Of a stretch of DNA of 64,000 bases, positions 1 through 10,386 are shown in pieces; position 1 is the stretch's first letter; the number at the start of each line of letters is the position of its first letter. Origin of the DNA: Lysobacter sp. GTDB taxonomy: Bacteria > Pseudomonadota > Gammaproteobacteria > Xanthomonadales > Xanthomonadaceae. Made by a program: the position numbers and the translations under genes. The notes below the pieces were generated by a model. The model had not been told where the DNA came from, did not search any database, and saw only the letters and a list, made by a program, of their open reading frames with translations. The stretch lies in NCBI GenBank assembly GCA_011526085.1, contig WYBC01000030.1, positions 62,001 to 126,000 on the forward strand, in the 5' to 3' direction.

Positions 1-816
<816 letters not shown>

Positions 817-927
817 AGGGCGAACCCAAAGTGCGACGATATCGAAGCCGCGCCTGCGGGTGATGGCAATGAATCCGTGGTTCCAAATGCCATTGGCGAT
901 AGGAAAATCAGCGGACAGAAGTCCGTT

Positions 928-1419
928 CTACCGGGTGGACGATTCTTCGTCCGCCAGGAGGATGCTGATCCGCCCGTTGGTTTCCAGCGTCGCCACCCGG
1001 ATGTGCTCGATCTCGCTGCATCCGGTCTCGCGCATGGCTTCGAGGAAATCGGCGTTGCTCACCAGTTCTCGCCGCAGCACCTGCCGGAACACCTTGCCGT
1101 CGCGCGCCAGAATCACCGGCTCGCCTTCGATCAGCTTGCGTGCGCCGGGGCTGCGCGCGGCGACGAAAGCGACGCCGTAGTTCAGCGCGATCAGGCAGAC
1201 CGCGAGAATGCCGGCGCCTGCCAGCGAGTTGTCGCCGCCGTTCAATCCGTTCTGCACCGCGTTGCCGAGCAGAATCAGCAGGACCAGGTCGAACGGCGTG
1301 AACTGGCCGACCGCGCGTTTGCCGGAGAGGCGCACCAGCAGCATCACCAGCAGATAGATCACGGCAGCGCGCAGGACGAATTCCCACCAGGGCGCGGACA
1401 ACCGGAACAGATCGGACAT
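928..1419 (-). CDS. DUF421 (YetF-type) inner-membrane protein
   Basis: 163 residues. Three hydrophobic segments in the first ~85 residues (around WWEFVLRAAVIYLLVMLLV, FDLVLLILLGNAVQ and AGILAVCLIALNYGVAFVA) are followed by the family's soluble C-terminal domain with the GEPVILARDGKV strand and ..LRRELVSNADFLEAMRETG. YetF/DUF421 proteins are membrane proteins of unknown biochemical role. I chose the ATG at 1419 because a GGGGAG ribosome site precedes it and the preceding 36 in-frame residues are Arg-rich and non-homologous. It is monocistronic, facing hemF tail to tail. Confidence 0.88.
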   Translation of the reverse strand: MSDLFRLSAPWWEFVLRAAVIYLLVMLLVRLSGKRAVGQFTPFDLVLLILLGNAVQNGLNGGDNSLAGAGILAVCLIALNYGVAFVAARSPGARKLIEGEPVILARDGKVFRQVLRRELVSNADFLEAMRETGCSEIEHIRVATLETNGRISILLADEESSTR

Positions 1420-1540
1420 CGGAAGCACTCCCCACGACGAGGCGGCCAGTCTCGCGCCGCGTCGGGGCAATGGGAAGCGCGCTGTTCGACGCCTGCGCAT
1501 CGAATCGCGCCTGCCGGATCGCGGCATAAATCGCAGGCAA

Positions 1541-1660
1541 TAAAAAGCCCCGCAGGCGGGGGAACCGGCGGGGCTTGGAACGTGACTTGGGGAGAGTCGT
1601 TCGTTCCGGGGACCACCCTAGGGGAGAGGGGGGTCGACGACAGACGTTGCATCTGTCGCG
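1541..1660 (-). ncRNA. Candidate sX13-family small RNA (C-rich loops)
   Basis: No gene fits 1420-1910. On the minus strand there is a 5' hairpin (arms 1652-1658 and 1638-1644), then two stem-loops whose 7-nt loops both read CTCCCC(T/A) (1612-1634 and 1584-1598), then a strong Rho-independent terminator (arms 1568-1576 and 1545-1553, T tract 1542-1546) whose loop is also C-rich. About 115-120 nt, three C-rich loops and a place just downstream of polA match what I recall of sX13, a trans-acting virulence regulator of Xanthomonas that binds G-rich mRNA sites. The structure is seen; the family name and the 5' end are inference. No clear -10/-35 was identified. Confidence 0.7.
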
Positions 1661-1775
1661 AGTAGTTGACCACGATCGCCACGCCGAGTTCGTAAAGATT
1701 CCGATATGCAGACGGGTGAATTCAGGACGGATTCATGCCTCGTGCAATTTCCGTTCAGTTTCGCAGGAAATCCCT

Positions 1776-1801
1776 GAAAAACCTGTCGGAATGAGCAGGT
1801 T
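1776..1801 (-). terminator. Rho-independent terminator of polA
   Basis: On the minus strand AACCTG (1796-1801) pairs with CAGGTT (1780-1785), followed by a short T run (1776-1779 plus the tail of the stem). It lies about 110 bp past the polA stop. A second small hairpin (CCTGT/ACAGG, 1806-1823) sits just upstream of it in the transcript. Confidence 0.6.
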
Positions 1802-1910
1802 GGACCCTGTCGAAAGTAACAGGTTCGACCGGCGGACATCGGATCGCGACGATGATCGGCGCGGCCGCCAACGCGTCGCCGCGCGCGACGCGCCCGAAGC
1901 ACGGCAGCCT

Positions 1911-4676
1911 TCAGTGGGCCTCGTCCCAGTTGTCGCCGACCCCGCTGTCGATCACCAGCGGAACCCGCAGGTCCGCCGCGGCGCTCATCCGCCGGGTCGC
2001 TTCCGCGATCAGGGTGTCGACGAAACCGGCGTCGCACTCGAACACCAGTTCGTCGTGCACCTGCAGCAACATCTTCGCTGCGTCGGCGTGGCCGGCGATC
2101 CAGCGGTCGATCTCGATCATCGCGCGCTTGATGATGTCGGCGGCGGTGCCCTGCATCGGTGCGTTGATCGCGGCACGCTCGGCGCCGGCGCGCAGGCCCT
2201 GGTTGCGGGCGTTGATGTTGTCCAGGTACAGCCGGCGCCCGAACACGGTTTCGACATAGCCCTGCTCGTGCGCCTCCTTGCGGGTGCGATCCATGAAGTC
2301 GCGCACGCCGGGATAGCGGTTGAAGTAGAGCGCGATGTAGTCCTGCGCTTCACCGCGACCGATGTCGAGCTGCTTCGCGAGGCCGAAGGCGCTCATGCCG
2401 TACATCAGGCCGAAGTTGATCGCCTTGGCGGCGCGGCGTTCGTTGCCGCTCACCTCTTCCAGCGGTTTGCCGAACACTTCCGCCGCGGTGGCGCGGTGGA
2501 TGTCGGCGCCGGATGCGAACGCGCGGACCAGGGCCGGATCCTCGGACAGGTGGGCCATGATCCGCAGCTCGATCTGCGAATAGTCGCAGGCGACCAGCTT
2601 GCGGCCCGGCGGCGCGATGAAGGCCTTGCGGATGCGGCGGCCATCGTCGGTGCGGATCGGAATGTTCTGCAGGTTCGGATCGTTGGACGAGAGACGGCCG
2701 GTGGCGGCGCCGGCCTGGTGATAGCTGGTGTGCACCCGGCCGGTGTCGCGGTTGATCATGTCCGGCAGCTTGTCGGTGTAGGTGCTGCGCAGTTTCGCGA
2801 GGCCGCGATATTCGAGGATGATCCGCGGCAGTTCGTGCTGGTCGGCGATGGCCTCCAGCGCTTCCTCGTTCGTCGACGGCTGGCCGGTGGGCGTCTTCAC
2901 CAGCGCCGGCAGCTTGAGTTCGTCGAACAGCAGCGCCTGCAACTGCTTGGGCGAATCGAGATTGAACGTGCGGCCGGCGAGTTCGGTCGCCTTCTGCTGC
3001 GCGGCGAGCATGCGGCGCGACAGATCCGCGCTCTGCCGGCGCAGTTCCTCGGCGTCGATCAGGATGCCGTTGGCTTCCATCCGCGCCAGCACCGGCACCA
3101 GCGGCACTTCGATGGTGCGATAGACCCGTTCGAGATCGGGAATCTCCGCGAGCTTCGCCGACAGCACGCGATGCAGGCGCAGGGTGATGTCGGCGTCCTC
3201 GGCGGCGTAGCGGGTCGCGTCGTCGATCGCGACTTCCGAAAACGGAATCTGTTTCGCGCCCTTGCCGGCCACGTCCTCGAACTTGATGGTGTCGTAGCCG
3301 AGGTAGCGTCTGGCCAGCGAATCCATGTCGTGGCGGGTGGCGCTGGAGTTCCAGACGAAGCTTTCCAGCATGGTGTCGTCGGCGTAGCCGTCGACGTCGA
3401 TGCCGTGGCGGCGCAGCACGTGCAGGTCGTACTTGCCGTGCTGGCCCAGTTTGCGATGCTTCGGACTTTCCAGCAGCGGACGCAGCGCGTCGAGGGTCTC
3501 GCGCAGGTCGAGCTGCGCCGGCGCGCCGGGATAGGTGTGGCCGACCGGGATGTAGCAGCCGTTGCCGGGCGCGGTGGAGAAACTCAGGCCGACCAGATTC
3601 GCCTGCATCGCGTCGAGCGCGTCGGTCTCGGTGTCGAACGCGAATTCCTCCGCGGCGTCGAGCATCGCGATCCAGGCGTTCAGGCGTTCGCGGGTCTGCA
3701 CGGTCTCGTAGTCGCCCTTCACCGACAGCGACGGATCCGGCGCTTCGTCCGACGGTTGCGCGGCGCGGGCATAGCCGGCGGCGGTGTTGCGCAGGCTGGC
3801 GTCGTTCGCGCCGGCCGCGGCTTCGTCGCCGGCGCCGCCGAGTTCCTTCAGCGCCTGGTTGAAGCCGTAGCGCGCGTAGAGCCGGCGCAGGTCCTCGACA
3901 TGGCGCTCGCGCAGCGCCAGCGTGGCCGGGCCGCCCTCGAGTTCGACATCGGTCTTGATCGTCGCCAGCTGGCGGTTCAGCGGCAGCCTCGGCAGCGCCG
4001 CGCGCAGGTTGTCGCCGATCTTGCCCTTGATCGCATCGGCGTTGGCGATGACGTTGTCCAGGGTGCCGTATTCGTTGAGCCATTTCGCGGCGGTCTTCGG
4101 GCCGCATTTCTCCACGCCCGGGATGTTGTCGACGGTGTCGCCCATCAGCGACAGCAGGTCGACGATCTGGTCGGCGCGCACGCCGAACTTCTCGATCACC
4201 GCGGGGTCGCCGTCGAGGCGGCTGCCGCTCATGGTGTTGACCAGGGTCACGCCGGGCCGGACCAGCTGCGCGAAATCCTTGTCGCCGGTGGAGATGGTGA
4301 CGGTCATGCCCTCGGCGGCGCCCTGCACGGCGAGCGTGCCGATCACGTCGTCGGCTTCCACGCCGGGCACGCGCAGGATCGGCAGGCCCAGCGCCTGCAC
4401 GATCGCCATCATCGGCTCGATCTGCGCGCGCAGATCGTCGGGCATCGGCGGGCGGTTGGCCTTGTACTGCGGGTCGAGGTCGTCGCGGAAGGTCGGGCCG
4501 GAAGCGTCGACCACGAACGCGATGTACTCGGGCTGCTCCTTGATGTGCGCGCGCAGCATGTTGACGATGCCGAACAGCGCGCCGGTGGGTTCGCCCTTGG
4601 CGTTGCTCAGCGGCGGCAGCGCGTGGAAGGCGCGGTAGAGGTAGGAGGAACCGTCGATCAGTACGAGTCGTGTCAT
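1911..4676 (-). CDS. polA: DNA polymerase I
   Basis: 921 residues, the full length for the family. An N-terminal 5'-nuclease domain begins LVLIDGSSYLYRAFHALPP. It is followed by a 3'-5' exonuclease domain that keeps its acidic residues (FAFDTETDAL, YADDTMLESF, YAAEDADITLRLH), so proofreading looks intact. The polymerase domain has motif A (ACDYSQIELRIMAHLSEDP), motif B (AAKAINFGLMYGMS) and motif C (QVHDELVFE). It fills Okazaki-fragment and repair gaps. The neighbours (DUF2782 lipoprotein divergent upstream, C-rich-loop sRNA downstream) fit the xanthomonad arrangement. Confidence 0.98.
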   Translation of the reverse strand: MTRLVLIDGSSYLYRAFHALPPLSNAKGEPTGALFGIVNMLRAHIKEQPEYIAFVVDASGPTFRDDLDPQYKANRPPMPDDLRAQIEPMMAIVQALGLPILRVPGVEADDVIGTLAVQGAAEGMTVTISTGDKDFAQLVRPGVTLVNTMSGSRLDGDPAVIEKFGVRADQIVDLLSLMGDTVDNIPGVEKCGPKTAAKWLNEYGTLDNVIANADAIKGKIGDNLRAALPRLPLNRQLATIKTDVELEGGPATLALRERHVEDLRRLYARYGFNQALKELGGAGDEAAAGANDASLRNTAAGYARAAQPSDEAPDPSLSVKGDYETVQTRERLNAWIAMLDAAEEFAFDTETDALDAMQANLVGLSFSTAPGNGCYIPVGHTYPGAPAQLDLRETLDALRPLLESPKHRKLGQHGKYDLHVLRRHGIDVDGYADDTMLESFVWNSSATRHDMDSLARRYLGYDTIKFEDVAGKGAKQIPFSEVAIDDATRYAAEDADITLRLHRVLSAKLAEIPDLERVYRTIEVPLVPVLARMEANGILIDAEELRRQSADLSRRMLAAQQKATELAGRTFNLDSPKQLQALLFDELKLPALVKTPTGQPSTNEEALEAIADQHELPRIILEYRGLAKLRSTYTDKLPDMINRDTGRVHTSYHQAGAATGRLSSNDPNLQNIPIRTDDGRRIRKAFIAPPGRKLVACDYSQIELRIMAHLSEDPALVRAFASGADIHRATAAEVFGKPLEEVSGNERRAAKAINFGLMYGMSAFGLAKQLDIGRGEAQDYIALYFNRYPGVRDFMDRTRKEAHEQGYVETVFGRRLYLDNINARNQGLRAGAERAAINAPMQGTAADIIKRAMIEIDRWIAGHADAAKMLLQVHDELVFECDAGFVDTLIAEATRRMSAAADLRVPLVIDSGVGDNWDEAH

Positions 4677-4796
4677 CCGTGGATTCTACCCCCGACCCGC
4701 CGCCGCCGAACCGTGCGGAATGCGGTGCGCGCGTCGGCGCGGACGGTTCACGCCGGCGGACGTATGATGCGATTCCCCCATCCGCCGGAGATCGCC

Positions 4797-5087
4797 ATGC
4801 GCCGTTCACTTCCGTTCGTGCTGTCGCTGGCATTCGCACTGGGCGGCTGCGCCAGCACCGGCGGCGGCAACGCCGCCATGGATGTCCCGCCCGATGCCGT
4901 GCCCGCGACCCGGGTGATGGACAACGGCGACGAGATCACCGAGTACCGCGTCGCCGGCCAGTTGCGGATGGTGAAGGTGCAGCCGGCGCGCGGTCCGGCC
5001 TATTACCTGTACGACCGCAACGGCGACGGCCGCCTCGATGAAGAGAAGGGCGTGTCGCCGGTGTATTTCAAACTGTTCGAGTGGTGA
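4797..5087 (+). CDS. DUF2782-type small lipoprotein
   Basis: 96 residues. A signal peptide of about 18 residues ends in LGGC-AS, a lipobox, so the mature protein should be lipid-anchored. The rest has the small DUF2782 domain: GDEITEYRVAGQLRMVKVQP, then YYLYDRNGDGRLD, which has the look of an EF-hand-like D-x-N-x-D loop. In gammaproteobacteria DUF2782 genes commonly sit beside polA, as here (divergent). A GGAG site lies upstream of the ATG at 4797. Function is unknown. Confidence 0.85.
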   Translation: MRRSLPFVLSLAFALGGCASTGGGNAAMDVPPDAVPATRVMDNGDEITEYRVAGQLRMVKVQPARGPAYYLYDRNGDGRLDEEKGVSPVYFKLFEW

Positions 5088-5179
5088 GGCCCGCAGCCAC
5101 GTCGCCGATGTCGTGGTCGCGCGGGCGGCGGTCGCATGCGCGTACACCACCACGACATCGCTAGTCGTCGCACGACGGC

Positions 5180-5929
5180 TCACGCCACCCGCGCGCACAC
5201 CCACGCATCCACCCGCGCGACGCCCGCCCGCAGCAGTGCGTCGGCCGCGGCATGCAGGGTGGCCCCTGTGGTCATCACGTCGTCGATCAGCGCCACGTGC
5301 GCCGGCAGGGCGATGCCCGGGCGCACCGCGAACGCGCCCTTGAGGTTGCGCCGCCGGGCCACGGCATCGAGCCGCGACTGCGGGGCGGTCTCGCGGACGC
5401 GCGCCAGCAGGTCGTCGCGCAGCGGCAGAGCCAGGGCGCGGGCCAGCGGCCGCGCCAGTTCCAGGGTCTGATCGAAGCCGCGGACGCGCAGCCGGCGGCG
5501 ATGCAGCGGCAGGGGGATCACCGCCTCCGGCCGTGCGGCCCCGGCCAGGGCTTCGGCCATCAGGTCGGCGCAGAGCCGCCCGGCGGCCAGATCGTCGTGG
5601 AACTTCAGCCGCGGCAGCAGGCGGTCCAGCGGCGCTTCGTAGCGGAAGACCGCATGGGTCTCGGTCAACGGCGGCGGCCGGCGCCGGCAGCGGCCGCAGG
5701 CCTCGACGGGCTGGAGCATGGGCAAGGGCAGGCCGCAGCGCAGGCAGGCGCAGCGGTTCCAGGGCAGGTCGCGGGTGCAGGCCGGGCAGAGGTCCCGCCC
5801 ACCGGGGGCGATGGTCGCTGCGCAGCCCAGGCAGTGCGCTGGCCACAGCCGCCCCGGGAGGGCGGCCAGCCGGCGCAGGACGAGCCTGCTCAGGACCGAG
5901 GACAGATCGAGGTTGACAGGGCTGAACAT
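5180..5929 (-). CDS. comF: ComF-family phosphoribosyltransferase-like protein
   Basis: 249 residues. The N-terminal half carries two zinc-ribbon pairs (CLGC...CPAC, CLRC...CGRC). The C-terminal PRTase fold has the PRPP loop [13 protein letters not shown] at about residues 212-224 and the typical [18 protein letters not shown] segment. ComF proteins are linked to DNA uptake in competent bacteria; GntX in E. coli is homologous. The gene diverges from bioB, its start lying about 50 bp from the bioB start, an arrangement frequent in gammaproteobacteria. The reaction it catalyses is not known. Confidence 0.93.
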   Translation of the reverse strand: MFSPVNLDLSSVLSRLVLRRLAALPGRLWPAHCLGCAATIAPGGRDLCPACTRDLPWNRCACLRCGLPLPMLQPVEACGRCRRRPPPLTETHAVFRYEAPLDRLLPRLKFHDDLAAGRLCADLMAEALAGAARPEAVIPLPLHRRRLRVRGFDQTLELARPLARALALPLRDDLLARVRETAPQSRLDAVARRRNLKGAFAVRPGIALPAHVALIDDVMTTGATLHAAADALLRAGVARVDAWVCARVA

Positions 5930-5941
5930 GCTTTCCAGACT
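5913..5941 (+). promoter_or_regulatory. Possible sigma-70 promoter of the biotin operon
   Basis: TTGACA at 5913-5918, a 17-bp spacer and CAGACT at 5936-5941 lie 38 bp before the bioB start and overlap the comF start region. The -35 is perfect and the -10 weak. I see no BirA-type operator palindrome here. Confidence 0.35.
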
Positions 5942-5978
5942 GCCTGTCCCTCAAGGACGTGTCCGTCAGGAAACCCCG

Positions 5979-7040
5979 ATGCCTGCTGTCAGCGCTTTCA
6001 GCCCCCTGCGTCACGACTGGCAACGCGCCGAAGTGGAAGCGCTGTTCGCGCTGCCTTTCCCGGTGCTGCTGCAGCAGGCGGGCGAGGTGCATCGGGCGCA
6101 TTTCGACCCGGCCGAGGTCCAGGTCAGCACCCTGCTGTCGGTGAAGACCGGCGGCTGCCCCGAGGACTGCGCTTATTGCCCGCAGGCCCAGCGCTATCAC
6201 ACCGGCGTCGACGCGACCAAGCTCATGGATACCGTTGCGGTGGTGGAGAAGGCGAAGCAGGCCAAGGCCGCAGGCGCCTCCCGCTTCTGCATGGGCGCCG
6301 CCTGGCGCTCGCCGAAGGACCGCGACATCCCGAAGGTCGCCGAGATGATCCGCGAGGTGAAGGCGCTGGGGCTCGAAACCTGCGCCACCCTCGGCATGCT
6401 CAGCGGCGAACAGGCCACGGCGCTGAAGGCCGCCGGCCTCGACTACTACAACCACAATCTGGACACCGCGCCGGAGTTCTACGGCGAGATCGTCCAGACC
6501 CGCGAATTCCAGGACCGCCTCGACACCCTCGGCCATGTCCGCGACGCCGGCATGAAGACCTGCTGCGGCGGCATCGTCGGCATGGGCGAGTCGCGCTCGC
6601 AGCGCGCCGGCCTGCTGCAGATCCTGGCCAATCTGCCGGCACATCCGGATTCGGTGCCAATCAACCGCCTCGTGCAGGTCGAAGGCACGCCGCTGCACGG
6701 CACCGCCGAACTGGATCCGTTCGAGTTCGTGCGCACGATCGCGGTGGCCCGGATCATGATGCCGAAATCGATGGTGCGGCTGTCCGCCGGCCGCGAGACC
6801 ATGTCCGACGAACTGCAGGCGCTGTGTTTCCTCGCCGGCGCCAATTCGATCTTCTACGGCGAAAAACTGCTGACCACCGGCAACCCCGACACCGAGCGCG
6901 ACCTCGCGCTGTTCGCGCGCCTGGGCCTGCGGCCGATGCCGGTGGTGGAAACCGCGAACACCTTCCATGCCGACATCGTCGACACCGCTCTCGCCGGCGG
7001 CGACGGTGGCGATGGTCCGCCCTGCACCCGAGCCGCCTGA
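5979..7040 (+). CDS. bioB: Biotin synthase
   Basis: 353 residues. Radical-SAM enzyme inserting sulphur into dethiobiotin, the last step of biotin synthesis. The cluster motif CPEDCAYC is present, with the preceding [12 protein letters not shown]; the [2Fe-2S] ligand regions CMGAAW, CATLGM and CCGG follow, and R in MVRLSAGRE. The ATG at 5979 gives [14 protein letters not shown], matching the usual length; the frame stays open further upstream but antisense to comF and without homology. First gene of the bio operon, 13 bp before bioF. Confidence 0.97.
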   Translation: MPAVSAFSPLRHDWQRAEVEALFALPFPVLLQQAGEVHRAHFDPAEVQVSTLLSVKTGGCPEDCAYCPQAQRYHTGVDATKLMDTVAVVEKAKQAKAAGASRFCMGAAWRSPKDRDIPKVAEMIREVKALGLETCATLGMLSGEQATALKAAGLDYYNHNLDTAPEFYGEIVQTREFQDRLDTLGHVRDAGMKTCCGGIVGMGESRSQRAGLLQILANLPAHPDSVPINRLVQVEGTPLHGTAELDPFEFVRTIAVARIMMPKSMVRLSAGRETMSDELQALCFLAGANSIFYGEKLLTTGNPDTERDLALFARLGLRPMPVVETANTFHADIVDTALAGGDGGDGPPCTRAA

Positions 7041-7053
7041 TCGAGCACCTGCC

Positions 7054-8262
7054 ATGACCCGCCCGCGCCTCACCGAACGCATCCTCGCCGCCCGCGTGCA
7101 ACGCACGATCCAGGGCCGCGTGCGCCAGCGACGCACGGTGACGCGACGCGACGGCGTGCGCTGCGAGGTCGACGGCCGCTGGCTGACCAATTTCGCCGGC
7201 AACGATTATCTCGGCCTGTCGCAGCATTTCGGCGTGGTCGACGCGCTGCAGGCCAGCGCCTCGCGCGATGGCGTCGGCAGCGGCGCCTCGCACCTGGTCA
7301 GCGGCCATCACGCCAATCACGACGCGCTGGAGAAGGAACTGGCCGACTGGATCGGCGCGCCTCGCGCGCTGCTGTTCGGCAGCGGTTACCTCGCCAATCT
7401 CGCGGTGCTGCAATCGCTGCTCGGCGAAGACGACGTCTGCGTGCAGGACCGGCTCAACCACGCCAGCCTGATCGACGCCGCGCGGCTGGCCGGCTGCAAA
7501 CTCCGCCGCTATCCGCACGCCGATCCCGAAGGCGCGCTGCGCCAGCTGCGCACCGTGCCCGACGGTGCGGCGATGATCGTCACCGACGGCGTGTTCAGCA
7601 TGGACGGCGATGTCGCGCCGCTGCGCGAACTGTCGCTGGTCGCGCGCGTGCAGCAGGCGTTGATCTACGTCGACGATGCGCACGGCGTGGGCGTCGTCGG
7701 CCCCGATGGCCGCGGCTGCGTGGCCGAGGCCGGGCTCGAGGCCGCCGGTGTGCTGCAGCTCGCCACGCTGGGCAAGGCCCTCGGCGGTTACGGCGCGGTC
7801 GTGCTCGGCAGCGAGGAGATCATCGGTCATCTCGCCGAAACCGCGCGTCCGTACATCTACACCACCGCGCTGCCGTCGGCGCAGGCCGCGGCCACGCTGG
7901 CGGCGGTGAAGCTCGCGCGCCGCGATCACTGGCGCCGGGAAAAACTGCAGGGCCTGATCGCGCATTTCCGTCAGACCGCGATGTTCCGCGATCTGCCGCT
8001 GTTGCCGTCGACCGGTCCGATCCAGCCGCTGATGTGCGGCGACGAGAAGCGCGCCACCGCGCTCGCCACCGCGCTCGAAGCGCAGGGCTTCTGGGTGCCG
8101 GCGATCCGTCCGCCCACGGTCCCCGACGGCAAGGCGCGGCTGCGCATCACCCTGTCGTCGCTGCACACCCAGGCCGAAGTCGACGCGCTGATCGATGCCC
8201 TGAGCTGGGCCCGCGACGCGGTCGAGATGGGCTTCGGCGCGGCTGGAGCCGCGGTGGCGTGA
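7054..8262 (+). CDS. bioF: 8-amino-7-oxononanoate synthase
   Basis: 402 residues. PLP enzyme condensing pimeloyl-ACP with alanine. Visible: [12 protein letters not shown] near the N-terminus, [51 protein letters not shown] and the Schiff-base lysine in [14 protein letters not shown]. Its stop overlaps the next start (TGATG at 8260-8264), showing translational coupling within the bio operon. Confidence 0.97.
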   Translation: MTRPRLTERILAARVQRTIQGRVRQRRTVTRRDGVRCEVDGRWLTNFAGNDYLGLSQHFGVVDALQASASRDGVGSGASHLVSGHHANHDALEKELADWIGAPRALLFGSGYLANLAVLQSLLGEDDVCVQDRLNHASLIDAARLAGCKLRRYPHADPEGALRQLRTVPDGAAMIVTDGVFSMDGDVAPLRELSLVARVQQALIYVDDAHGVGVVGPDGRGCVAEAGLEAAGVLQLATLGKALGGYGAVVLGSEEIIGHLAETARPYIYTTALPSAQAAATLAAVKLARRDHWRREKLQGLIAHFRQTAMFRDLPLLPSTGPIQPLMCGDEKRATALATALEAQGFWVPAIRPPTVPDGKARLRITLSSLHTQAEVDALIDALSWARDAVEMGFGAAGAAVA

Positions 8263-8645
8263 TGCCGATGGCGGTTTCGCGAGACGATCGCGACGCGCGC
8301 ATTCCGGTCTGGATCGCGCTGTCGGAGTTGTATCTGGATACCGACGTGTCGGTCTTCCACGATGCGATCGCGGAGACGCTCGCCGCATCGCCGTATTTGC
8401 CGGCCGAACTGCGCGACATCTTGATGGACGACGTGCACCCGGCGCTCCATGCCAATCTCATGTCGGTCGCCGGCGAATGGGCCGGTTTCGACGAGGCCTG
8501 GCTGATCGAACGGATCGAAGCGGTCGGCCGCCAGCCGCGCTGGCGTCGCCGCATGAGCCGCTGGTTCGCGCGCGACATCGACGCGCAGTGGCGCGCGCTC
8601 GAACCGATGATCCTCGCCGCACGGAACACCGAACCGCAACGATGA
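8262..8645 (+). CDS. Conserved small protein inside the biotin operon (DUF7079-like)
   Basis: 127 residues, acidic to neutral, no signal peptide or membrane segment. It begins [30 protein letters not shown] and resembles small proteins I associate with DUF7079, but that assignment is tentative. It overlaps bioF by 1 base and bioH by 4, so it is translated as part of the operon. A second ATG at 8268 is possible. No enzyme motif is visible, and no role in biotin synthesis is established. Confidence 0.8.
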   Translation: MPMAVSRDDRDARIPVWIALSELYLDTDVSVFHDAIAETLAASPYLPAELRDILMDDVHPALHANLMSVAGEWAGFDEAWLIERIEAVGRQPRWRRRMSRWFARDIDAQWRALEPMILAARNTEPQR

Positions 8646-9454
8646 GCGCGCGCCTGCACACCACGATCAGCGGCGAAGGCCCGCCGCTGGTCCTGATCCA
8701 CGGCTGGGCGATGCACGGCGGCGTGTTCGCGCCGCTGGTCGAACGCCTGCGCGATCGTTACACCCTGCATCTCGTCGACCTGCCCGGGCATGGCCTGAGC
8801 CGCGACGACGCCACGCCGCTGGCCTTCGATGCCGTCTGCGACGCGCTGCACGCGCAGTTGCCGGTGGCGCCGTGGATCGGCTGGTCGCTGGGCGGCATGT
8901 TCGCGCTGCATGCCGCGGTGCATGCGCCCGAACGCGTGCCGGCGCTGGTCGCGTTGTGCAGCAGCCCGTGTTTCGTGCGCGGCCCCGACTGGCGCTACGG
9001 TGTGTCCGCCGAGATCTTCCGCGACTTCGCCAAGGGGCTGGGCGACGATTATCGCGCCACCCTCGATCGCTTCGTCGCGCTCGAAGCCTTCGGTTCGGAC
9101 CACGCGAAGGACGAGATCCGCGCGCTGCGCGCCGAGCTGTTCGCCCGCGGCGAGCCCGCGGCGCGGGTGCTCGTCGACGGCCTGCAGATCCTCGAAACCG
9201 CGGACCAGCGTCCGCTGCTGCCGCAGCTGCGCGTCCCGAGCCTGTGGATCGCCGGTCGCCGCGACCGTCTGGTCGATCCGCGCGCGATGCGCGAGGCCGC
9301 GGAGATCGTCGAACGCGCGGGCCACGCGCCTGCGACCTTCGCGCAGATCGAACACGCCGGGCACGCGCCGTTCCTGACCCATGTCGATGAGGTCGTCGGG
9401 CATCTCGCCGAGTTCCTCGTCGACTTCCTCGCCGCGACCGGCGGCGACGCGTGA
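8642..9454 (+). CDS. bioH: Pimeloyl-ACP methyl ester carboxylesterase
   Basis: 270 residues, alpha/beta hydrolase. It removes the methyl group from pimeloyl-ACP methyl ester, ending the BioC-initiated route. The oxyanion region LIHGWAMHGGVF, nucleophile elbow GWSLGG, acid in AGRRDRLVDPRAM and histidine in HAGHAPFLTH form the triad. Start and stop both overlap neighbours by 4 bases (ATGA at 8642, GTGA at 9451). Confidence 0.95.
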   Translation: MSARLHTTISGEGPPLVLIHGWAMHGGVFAPLVERLRDRYTLHLVDLPGHGLSRDDATPLAFDAVCDALHAQLPVAPWIGWSLGGMFALHAAVHAPERVPALVALCSSPCFVRGPDWRYGVSAEIFRDFAKGLGDDYRATLDRFVALEAFGSDHAKDEIRALRAELFARGEPAARVLVDGLQILETADQRPLLPQLRVPSLWIAGRRDRLVDPRAMREAAEIVERAGHAPATFAQIEHAGHAPFLTHVDEVVGHLAEFLVDFLAATGGDA

Positions 9455-10386
9455 ACGCTCCCGCCGACGCGGCGTTGTTCGACCGGCGCCACGTGCGCCG
9501 TGCGTTCTCGCGCGCGTCGTCGAGTTACGCCGATGCCGCGAAGCTGCAGCACGAAGTCGAAGCACGACTGCTGGAATCGCTGGACTACTACGCCGAAGGC
9601 CGCGCCGCCGACGCGCAGGCGCCGGCCGTCGTCGTCGATCTGGGCTGCGGTCCCGGCGGTGCGTCGCGGGCGATGCGCGCGCGCTGGCCGAAGGCGCGGG
9701 TGCTGTCGCTCGATCTCGCCCTGCCGATGCTGCGCGCGCATGTCGACGCGCCCGCCGGCCTGCTCGATGCGCTCCGTCAGCGCCTCGCGCGCGCGCCCGA
9801 CCGCGTCTGCGCAGACGCCCGCGCGCTGCCGCTGGCCGAGCACAGCGTCGATCTGCTGTTCTCGAACCTGTGCCTGCAGTGGATCGAGGATCTGCCCGCG
9901 GTGTTCGCGGGGTTCCGTCGCGTGCTGAAGCCGGGCGGCATGCTTGTCGTCTCGACCTTCGGCCCCGACACGCTGTACGAACTGCGCGGCGCCTTCGCCA
10001 CCGCCGACGCGGTGCCGCACGTCAGCCCGTTCGCGTCCATCGCGCAGTTCGGCGACGCGCTCATCGCCAGCGGCTTCCGCAATCCGGTGCTCGATCGCGA
10101 CGAACTGGTCACCCGCTACGACGATCTGCCGGCGCTGATGCGCGAACTGCGCGCGATCGGCGCCACCAACGCATTGCGCGCGCGCCGCCACACCCTCACC
10201 GGCAAGGCCCGCTTCGCCGCCGCCGCGAACGCCTACGAACCGCTGCGCGACAACGGCCGCCTCCCGGCCACGTGGGAAATCATCACCGCCCTCGCCTGGG
10301 CGCCCGAACACGGCGTACCGATCCGCGAAGGCGGCGAGGACATCGCCCGCTTTCCGGCCAGCGGGATTCCGGTGCGGCGACGTTGA
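9451..10386 (+). CDS. bioC: Malonyl-ACP O-methyltransferase
   Basis: 311 residues. SAM-dependent methyltransferase that caps malonyl-ACP so that fatty acid synthase can build the pimeloyl chain. It starts with FDRRHVRRAFSRASSSY, a BioC hallmark, followed by motif I VVDLGCGPGGASRAM, DLALPMLRAH, and the SNLCLQWIEDLPAVF and KPGGMLVVSTFGPDTL blocks. GTG start overlapping bioH by 4 bases. With bioB, bioF and bioH it covers the BioC-BioH pathway; bioA and bioD are outside the window. Confidence 0.96.
   Translation: MNAPADAALFDRRHVRRAFSRASSSYADAAKLQHEVEARLLESLDYYAEGRAADAQAPAVVVDLGCGPGGASRAMRARWPKARVLSLDLALPMLRAHVDAPAGLLDALRQRLARAPDRVCADARALPLAEHSVDLLFSNLCLQWIEDLPAVFAGFRRVLKPGGMLVVSTFGPDTLYELRGAFATADAVPHVSPFASIAQFGDALIASGFRNPVLDRDELVTRYDDLPALMRELRAIGATNALRARRHTLTGKARFAAAANAYEPLRDNGRLPATWEIITALAWAPEHGVPIREGGEDIARFPASGIPVRRR

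Noticed and set aside
1575-5087. A plus-strand frame of about 1170 codons antisense to polA
   Set aside because: It is an artefact of high-G+C third positions opposite polA; its product is His/Arg/Val-rich with no homology. Only its last 97 codons (from 4797) are a real gene, the DUF2782 lipoprotein.
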